NCBI GenBank assembly: GCA_015680685.1
Contig: MNCI01007937.1
Span: forward strand, 1,180,007-1,244,006
DNA: 64,000 bases
Reading direction: 5' to 3'
From: Gnetum montanum
Lineage: Eukaryota; Streptophyta; Gnetopsida; Gnetales; Gnetaceae
In this document: one piece after another, positions 56,978-64,000 of the stretch
Numbering within the stretch: position 1 is the first letter of the stretch
Layout: every line of letters starts with the position of its first letter
Notes under the pieces: model-generated
Databases searched by the model: none
What the model was told of the DNA's origin: nothing
What the model saw: the letters and a program-made list of their open reading frames with translations, nothing else
Program-made: the position numbers and the translations under genes

Positions 56978-58310
56978 AGCATAGGTGGCCATCTCCCCCA
57001 CGACTAAGTTGGAAGGAGAAGATCTGAAATAGTGAGCAAGGTTGTGCATCAATAGAGGTACCATGTGTACTAGATGTCCTAAGCTCATGGAAAGGTTTGG
57101 TTTATTGTACGTTGAACAACAATTTCTTGTCTGGACTCTCAGGTTTGTATATTGTCATGGCCCCTAAAGGAAAAGTTGCATAAATAATATAAGGTCCTTC
57201 CCATAGTATTTGAAATTTAGTACAGTGTGGCACGTGTGGGATTCTATTAGAGAACCATATCTCCTAGCTGATATTTAACTTTCCTAATTCTTAGGTCATA
57301 ACATTGTTTATTGAAGGCCTTATGCAATTCGTTAGATGACAGGGCAGCTAATCGATTTTCATCTAGCAAGTTAAGGGTTACTAACTGTTGTTTCTATGTT
57401 AGATCAAGGTCAAGGTTGATGTCACATGCCATGGATAGTGTACGAAGCTTAGTTTGAATGGGAAGCATTGGTAATTTACCATACACTAACTCATAGGGAG
57501 AGTAGCCTGTAGGGAGTTTCCATGTAGAGCTGTATGCCCAAAGAGCATCATTCAATTTAGTGCTCCAATCTCACCTAAAATTGCTGACAATTCTTGTCAA
57601 TATCTTCATAATCTCCCTATTGGTGACTTCTGCTTGATTGTTCGCTTGGGGGTGGTATGGTGTAGTCAATTTATGCTCAACCCCTAAGTGTTACATTAAT
57701 TTCCAAAAAGTTGCACCTATGAAGTGTGTACCATTTTCTGAAATAAGTGCATGCGACACACCAAACCTATTTATGATTTGTTGTTGAACAAATCGTGTAG
57801 CTGTAGATTATGTAAAATCTTTAACAATAGCTGCTTCTGCCCATTTAGTTAGGTAATCAATAGCAACAATCATATATGCTTTTCCATTGGAGATTGGTGT
57901 AATTGGCACCATAAAATCAATTCCCCATATGTCGAAGGGTTCTAATGGTTGGATCCATTATTGCACACCCTCCATTCTAGTAGTCATTCTACCATCACGT
58001 TGACAGCACTTACAAGATTGGACAAAATGATGGGCATCCCGAAATAATGTAGGCCAATAATATCCTACAAGCAAGATCTTGATGGCCATTCGTCTCCCAA
58101 CGTAATGACCCCCACAAGGACCCTCATGAGTTTCTTGAAGAACTCGTAATTGATCTATATCGAGAGCACACCATCGAACCAAGCCATTGAGACATACTTT
58201 GTAAAGTTTCCCATTGATTTCCATAAAGTACTTGGCTTGGTGAAGAAACTATTGTTTCTTCTTAAGGTTTAATTCTTGTGGTATTTTTTGGGTGAGGAGA
58301 TAGGTAAGAA
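56978..58310 (-). pseudogene. pol: TE-G integrase
   Basis: The zinc-binding domain (58,224-57,958) is open: HEGPCGGHYVGRRMAIKILL, with CKCCQRDGR completing the HHCC set. The core follows after a stop with [33 protein letters not shown] (the Asp of the usual DNG is Glu), HPQANNQAEVTNREI and WAYSSTWKLPTGYSPYELVY. The C-terminus (RIRKVKYQLGDMVL, WEGPYII) runs to about 56,978. Several stops and frameshifts. Confidence 0.9.
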
Positions 58311-58880
58311 TGCTACTATACTAGTTTGTCTCCATGGGTGATTGATTATTCACTACACCAGCAAAGACAAATTCATCAGGAAAATAATCAAAAATTGGAT
58401 ACTCATCCTCTTTGTTATCCCATCGCAACTGAGATAAATGATCAGCAACTACGTTCTCGGTGCATTTACGATCGATTATCGTAAGATCGAACTCTTGTAA
58501 GATTACAAGCCATCATATGATATGAGGGCTTACCATTGGCTTATTCATGAGGAACCTTATTACACTATGATCTATATGTATATATATTTTATATCCCAAT
58601 ACATAGTGTCTAAACTTTTCTAGTGCAAACACTACAGCCACTAATTCTTTCTCTGTGGTAGTGTAGTTAAGTTGTGCACTAGTGATACTTCTACTTGTAT
58701 AGTGGATGTAATAAGGATGCTTCTAGTCATCTAACTATGTATGTACAGCTCGTAAGGCATAGTTGGATGCATTAGTCATGATATGAAATGGTTTGGACTA
58801 GTCAGGAGCTTGTAGAATGGGTGTTTCTACTAGCTTCTATTTCAGAGTTTGAAAAGCTAATTCGCATTCCCTAGTCCACT
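58311..58880 (-). pseudogene. pol: TE-G RNase H
   Basis: Native gypsy RNase H after RT: PFHIMTNASNYALRAV (first Asp changed to Asn), TTEKELVAVVFALEKFRHYV (Glu kept), IYIHIDHSVIRFLMNK (Asp kept), ending VVADHLSQLRWD. It is the only RNase H of this element. Confidence 0.88.
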
Positions 58881-59720
58881 TGAAAGGTACGTCATTTTTC
58901 GTTAATTCCACCAATGGTTTGGCAACATTTGAAAAGTTCTCAATAAATCTCCTATAGTAGCCAGTATGTCCAAGGAATGACTGAATATCTTTGATAGTTT
59001 CCAGTTGATGGGTAATTCCTTGGATAATTTTGATTTTCTCAAGGTCTACCTCTATCCCTATGTGTGAGATATTGTGCCCTAGTGCTACGCCTTCTTAGAC
59101 CATCAAATGGCTTTTCTACCAATTGAGCCTCAAATTGGTTTCTACTCATCTTTTTAACACTTGCTCCAACCAGTCCAAGGCTTGATCACAGTTTGCTCCA
59201 TAGGTGGAGAAATTGTCCATAAAGACTTCTACACCATTTCCTATCTACTATTGGAAGATGCTTAGAACTAGTTATTGAAATGTTGCAGGGGCATTCCACA
59301 AGCCAAACGGCATCTGTTTGTATGCAAACATTCTCCAAAGACTAGTGAACATAGTATTGTCTTGGTCTTCTGGGGCTATTTGTATTTGATTATATCAGCT
59401 ATATCCATCCAGAAAACTATAGTAGTGATGCCCTGCAATGGTGTCTAAGACTTGGTCAAAAAATGGCAACGAAAAGTGATCTTTGAATGTTCCCATATTC
59501 AGTAGCCTAAAATCTATGCACACCCTCCATTTGCCTCCCTTTTTAGGCAGAATAACTAAGGGGCTAACCCATTTACTATCAGCAATGGAGTATATGAACC
59601 CAGCCTTGAGAAGCTATTCAATTTCTTCCTTGACTACTTGCTTTAGCTTTGGGTTCAAACGCCTCTGTAGTTGTCTTCAAGGCTTCATGGAGGGATCAGT
59701 GTAAATCCTATGTTATCATA
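58881..59720 (-). pseudogene. pol: TE-G reverse transcriptase
   Basis: Reads LNPKLKQVVKEEIE, WVSPLVILPKKGGKWRVCID, HHYYSFLDGYS, QMPFGLWNAPATFQ, and the catalytic block VFMDNFSTYG at 59,224-59,210, where the second Asp of the YxDD motif is Asn. The Phe-Met-Asp form is typical of Athila. The thumb follows with GIEVDLEKIKIIQGI and LGHTGYYRRFIENFS. Stops are scattered. Confidence 0.92.
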
Positions 59721-60138
59721 TCCTAAGATCTATTCTAGTTAATTCGGGATATGACCAAGTGAAGGCTTTTGACCATCTATTGATTACCTTTAGCAGTTCT
59801 TCTTTTTGTTGAGGAGTAAGCTTAGTGTTAATAATTACTGATTTTCCATTTTTAAGGAACGTGTATTCCATACCGGTGGGCAATGGTTTCAGATCAGGGG
59901 GCTCCTACTTAAATTTCTCAAGGATTTCCAACTTCCCTCAGTTGACATTTACAAGGTTAAGACTTGGAAGTTGGTGGTGGACTTACTCGAATGCATCTAT
60001 GCTATCGATGTAAGCGCAAGTCAAACCCTCAATTGGTTCCATGCATATGAGTGAACTGCTTTCTTAATTAGCTATTAGTCATTGTGTGCCTTCTTGTTGT
60101 GTGGCTATTGCATACAGGCATCTTTGTATGTGGATCAC

Positions 60139-60620
60139 TTATGCACACTGATTGCATGCAGGCAATGTTGAACTTTGCACAAACCATAACCTCTGCACGC
60201 AATTACACCCTATGTCACTGTATGCAATGCATGGAACTTTCTTCTTCTCAATCTTTTCGAATGTATTCTCCTTTGATATTTCTAGGGAAAGATCACAGAT
60301 TCCTAGGCATGCATCGATGGTGCTTAGCCATGCTCTTCCCATTATGATTGGGAAGTCCCCCTTACCATTGTTTACCTGAATCACTAGGAAGTCAACTAGG
60401 TATGACCACCCACAAAAAATGGTAACAATGTCCTCCACTAGTCCCAATGGGACAGTGATGGACTCGTCAGCCAACTCTAAGTGAATGTTGCTCTTTTTCA
60501 ATGGAGGCAGGTTCTAAGCCTTGTACATTTCTTGAGAAATCAAGTTGACATCAGAACCTGAATCCAAAAGATCCTTTCATGACACATTTCTAGTAATTTG
60601 TAAGTATATCATAGGACTCT
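60139..60620 (-). pseudogene. pro: TE-G protease
   Basis: Aspartic protease with active-site DLLDSGSDVNLISQEMY (about 60,573-60,525). One stop is followed by a 120-codon open run with ESITVPLGLVEDIVTIF, YLVDFLVIQVNN and PIIMGRAWLSTIDACL, the Athila-type second half. Confidence 0.88.
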
Positions 60621-61289
60621 CAAGATCAGAGAATTTCTTGGGAAGGTGGCCATCTTTGATCCAATCGATGACAACACATGTTAGTATGATCATATGCGTT
60701 GAGTGCGATGATTGGGTTGAAGGGGGCTTCAAAGTTTTGATTGATACTGAGGCATCTAAGGAATTAGCCACTTATGATTGCAAGGGCTTTCTTGGAATGT
60801 TGGTTCTAAAGAAAGGTATTTTCTTCATGTGGTTGTTGGAACCAACAATAGGTTGAGAGTTAACAACCTTCATGGCGTTATGTTGCTGCAGCTAGGTAGG
60901 GATTTCACCTTGCATCGTGGGAGGAGGTGGTAGTGGATCTATTGGTGGAATAGATGTGGTTGGATGAGAAGGATGATATGCTTGCAGAATATCACCTCTA
61001 GAAGAGGGAGTCCCATAATACTCACAGGCTTGGTAGTAAGGTTGAGGAGTGATGTGAGCAGTAGAGTCATGTGGGGAGATTGGCTACTGCACGTAATATC
61101 CATATGGGTCAGGTTGCCAATAAGGATACTGTTGCCTTAGTGGTGGCATTCCCCATGATTGTGGGTGCTGCCACTATTGATATTACTCAATCGGTTGTGG
61201 TGGAGTTCCACTTGGATAATACGTTAAGGGTTGGTGGAACTACCTTGGGTTACCTTGAGGATAAGGTAACCTTTGGGGTGTTTATCTTT

Positions 61290-63219
61290 TGTTTAATTAT
61301 GGGTTGAGTGCCTACACCCCAGACTCTTGCAGATGTGAGATTACAGGGCAACATCCCTTAGGATGGTCATATCGACATATCTCACATCCACTATCATTAT
61401 CTATTTTTAAATCCACAACCTCTTCAATGATGGCAACTTTGTCCTTACCCTTGCTACGTGCATGTTCAGTCTCTTTCTTTTTTCTTTTCTCACTACCTTA
61501 CTCTCTAGACTTATCTACTATTTTAAGAACAGTTTAAAATCTATTTTCTAGGGAATCCCACATTTCTTCTACCTTTGCCGAAACTTCTGATGTCATCTTT
61601 TGGATAGGAAAATTTTTTCTATTCGCCATCTCTTCGAGTGGTGACTCTTCTTCATCCTCACAAAATCTTACTCTCCTCTTTCAGAGGGAAGGATCTTAGT
61701 TATACTCTTCCCCACTTTCTCTCTTCTATAGCTCACCTTCTTCCTTAGCAACTTGCTCCAATAGTCTTTGAATTTGATGGAACCTAAACTCGAATAGTCT
61801 CCTTTGGGCATAAGTCCCAAGGATTCTTCTCATTTCATGCCTAAGCCCATCCACGAGATGGTGTATTTGATCCCTTTGCAAATAGCCATGGCCAAGACAA
61901 TGGTGTAACAATGCATAATATCGGCCCATGGTAGCATCCAAGGGTTCATGTCCTCCTTGTTTCTAGCCTTGGATTTTCTTTCACCAAGTTAGACACTCGG
62001 GAGTACGTTTGGTACTTGTCATTAAATAGTTCTAACATACTACTCCACCTATGAATGGATTCTTGTTCTAAAGACTGGTACCAGCTTTCCACTTCTCTAA
62101 CTAATGTCTGTGGAAACAACTTAAGTTTTTATCATTCATTCTCTATATTTTGTAAGGCGCACGCATCATGGAATGCTTGTAAGTGATTCTAAAGATCAGC
62201 ATTGTATCCTCCTTCAAATCATGGGATATTGTTCATATCTAATCTCTTAATCCTACTATCTTTCTAGTGCCTTGTTGGAATTATAACAGCCTCAATTATG
62301 TCCAACATACCTCAAGTAGCAAGTAGGCATTCATATTGATCATCTCATCCATGGTGTCTATGATGCCTACGTTGTTCCCTACTCTCCCTTCTTCTATGTC
62401 ATGACTCTCTAGAGTGCCCTTGTCCCCTTTCCTGGCTATTTCTTCTATGACTTCCACTTTGCCTACCTTTATCCCCATGGTCTTTTTCTTTATGACCACA
62501 TCCAGATATTGAAGGAGAGGGTGAAGGAGATGATGAAGGTGAAGAAGAAAGAGAACCATCACCATGATGATGTCTTCTACCTTCTCTTCTATAGTCTCAG
62601 CCCCGATAGTGATTGGGATCAGATTGTCCACCTTTATCATGAATTCGTGTCCCTTTTTCAGACCTTTGTACCCATGGGTATCAAAAATTAGGTTATGAAT
62701 AGTGGAATGAAAGTTCTGATACACAACCCCTTCGCCGAAGTCAAGGGAAGGAACATCATTGTGTGGGCGACTGCCTGAGGTAGGTTCATCACCCTCATTT
62801 TCACTTAAGACATGTGGGGCATCCTGGGATCACTTATCCTTCAAAGACTTATGATGTCTCTCCTGTTGCAAGTCCCTTTGATGTTATGCCTCTATGGGAT
62901 AGTATTCTCTTAATTCATGGTCTTGCACAATGTATTCTACATGGAAGTGTGGCATGCCAATTCGTATGAGAGCATGAAGAAGCATGCTCAAGACTAAATG
63001 ATTGGGAGGTAACACTATGTTACCTTCTAAGTCTCGCCAATGTAGTTGTTCATCTTGATGGAGGATAAAGGTGAAGTCTGGTATATACTCATCAAGATGA
63101 ATATATACCACTCAAACTTGTTGAGGGACTGGAGGATCAACGTCATGTGTATTACATCGTCGACTGTTTCTTGTTTCAGACCTGGGTAGTAAGGCGCTTT
63201 CATACAAAAAAGAAGACAT
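61290..63219 (-). pseudogene. gag: TE-G gag
   Basis: ATG at 63,219-63,217 opens MSSFLYESALLPRSETRNSR. A long N-terminal part follows (LDEYIPDFTFILHQDEQLHW, LIRIGMPHFHVEYIVQDHEL). The capsid-like core lies between about 62,140 and 61,720 (KLFPQTLVREVESWYQSLEQ, then HHCLGHGYLQRDQIHHLVDG and RLLEQVAKEE). A near-CCHC zinc knuckle (CEICRYDHPKGCCP) lies near 61,390-61,345. Stops and frameshifts are present throughout. 60,620-61,290 is a Pro/Gly/Tyr-rich linker toward the protease. Confidence 0.82.
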
Positions 63220-63337
63220 ACTTTTCTATTCAGTGTGCAATGTATTCTTGTTTATTATTTTCTCAACCAGTCCTAAGGGTTCATTCCAATGATGTGAATG
63301 ATTTCCTATGTTCTAATTAGCACACAAACAACTAAGT

Positions 63338-63355
63338 CCTCAGCAATGGTGCCAA
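63338..63355 (-). other. TE-G primer binding site
   Basis: Minus strand TTGGCACCATTGCTGAGG directly inside the LTR end. It is a decayed form of the TTGGCGCCGTTGCCGGGG site seen in Athila elements. Confidence 0.75.
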
Positions 63356-64000
63356 TGATGAGTGGTGAGGTACCCCTATGCTAAACCATACAAATACGAG
63401 CATTTCATGCACGATCCGATCGAATTCCAAGGACTAAGTGCTTATGCGCCCTTGTGGAACAAGGATGGGTTGATTGATCATTGTCTTCCCAAACTTACTT
63501 GTATGTCACAATTGTATGGTTAAGTAAGCTTGAGGCATATGATTTTTATATATTTTATGTTTTTATGTCCTATGCTAATAGGGAAAGAGAGAGATAACTA
63601 GGTGACTAATTTAACTTAACTACTCATTAACTAAGTTCTAACTAATCCTAACACAAGCATCCATTCCCACTTTCTGTACACATCCTAAACTAGTGCAACA
63701 CTATTGGGATTACCAAACGCTAATCGTTACTGGGCTACCAAGCATTACATGCATGCTCGAAGTGGTTGTGCCTGTGTAATTTAATGATTTTCTTAATTGA
63801 TCAAAATGAATTGCTATGCTGATAACATGAATGTAAAGTACATAAAATAAAATAAATGCATAAGAAAATGAAATAAAAGAAATGCGTAAGAAAAAAAATC
63901 TCCAAATGTTGCAAGGATGAATCGAAGAGCTCGTCTTTATTTCCGTACACAAGGTGTGCTCAGGTACACAATTCTCAAATAAAGATCTGCCACAGTTGAC
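63356..64000 (-). mobile_element. TE-G 5' LTR (partial)
   Basis: Plus strand starts TGATGAGTGGTGAGGTACCC and aligns with 54,113-54,755. It is cut by the end of the window. Confidence 0.88.

Larger units (their letters stand above)
54113..56991 (-). mobile_element. TE-G 3' LTR (right boundary uncertain)
   Basis: Plus strand starts TGACAAGCGGAATGGTACCC and aligns with 63,356-64,000 up to about 54,755, where the other copy leaves the window. A TATA box (TATAAATA, minus strand) lies at 54,841-54,848. The right end could be at 56,991, next to the purine tract GTGGGGGAGA (minus), or at 56,408, next to a longer purine tract. The part 55,080-56,990 has no recognisable gene. Confidence 0.55.
54113..64000 (-). 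mobile_element. TE-G, Athila-like Ty3/gypsy element (right LTR cut by window end)
   Basis: Two LTR copies in direct orientation (54,113 onward and 63,356 onward) enclose gag, protease, RT, RNase H and integrase on the minus strand. There is no second RNase H. RT motifs (HFSLPFFDQ, GHHYYSFLDGYS, VFMDNFSTYG) and the primer site are of Athila type. Confidence 0.88.

Noticed and set aside
55080-56990. Possible env-like gene of TE-G
   Set aside because: Short T-rich frames give Phe-rich peptides by composition; no signal peptide, coiled coil or anchor pattern in one continuous frame.

Overview
The window is plant nuclear DNA made almost entirely of decayed LTR retrotransposons. I found no host gene, tRNA, rRNA, CRISPR array or bacterial signal. 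The gag and pol families (Ty3/gypsy Tat-like and Athila-like, and one Ty1/copia-like), the plant-type LTR ends and the short AT-rich GT-AG introns point to a large, repeat-rich plant genome. A gymnosperm or another slowly purging genome would fit, but the species cannot be read from the sequence. All coding regions carry stops and frameshifts; several stops replace a Trp or Gln that a sister copy still has.

Layout. TE-A (1 to about 8.1 kb, +): Tat-like element cut by the window edge, with spacer, pol (RT, RNase H, second archaeal-type RNase H, integrase), repeats, polypurine tract (PPT) and 3' LTR. TE-B (8.5-13.8 kb, +): Ty1/copia-like element with gag only, initiator-Met primer site, PPT and both LTRs truncated. 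TE-C (13.83-23.97 kb, +): Tat-like element of the TE-A subfamily inserted in the right LTR of TE-B, with LTR, gag-protease, a 5 kb spacer holding an antisense spliced gene and a 180-bp tandem array, then a pol cut off after the RT catalytic motif. TE-D (23.97-48.99 kb, -): Tat-like element of a second subfamily, with both LTRs, gag and pol. TE-E (30,500-42,605, -): a complete 12.1 kb gypsy element inserted in the RT of TE-D with a perfect 5-bp target duplication (GCTAG). TE-F (49.4-54.1 kb, +): relative of TE-D whose integrase is replaced by an unknown intron-containing gene. TE-G (54.1-64.0 kb, -): Athila-like element whose right LTR runs off the window.

How the parts relate. Three different gypsy pol architectures lie side by side. 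TE-G has one RNase H. TE-A, TE-D and TE-F have RT, RNase H, archaeal-type RNase H, integrase. TE-E has protease, archaeal-type RNase H, RT, RNase H, integrase: the second RNase H lies upstream of RT and keeps its four catalytic acids, while the native RNase H has lost its own. This is the most unusual feature of the window.

The second theme is accessory genes and splicing inside these elements. There is an antisense two-exon gene in TE-C, a sense spliced gene in TE-F, an extra ORF with its own TATA box between integrase and the 3' LTR in TE-E, and repeated splice acceptors before and after pol in the Tat-like copies. The third theme is tandem repetition: a 30-bp repeat on both sides of pol in two subfamilies, the 180-bp array, and palindrome or minisatellite arrays inside several LTRs.
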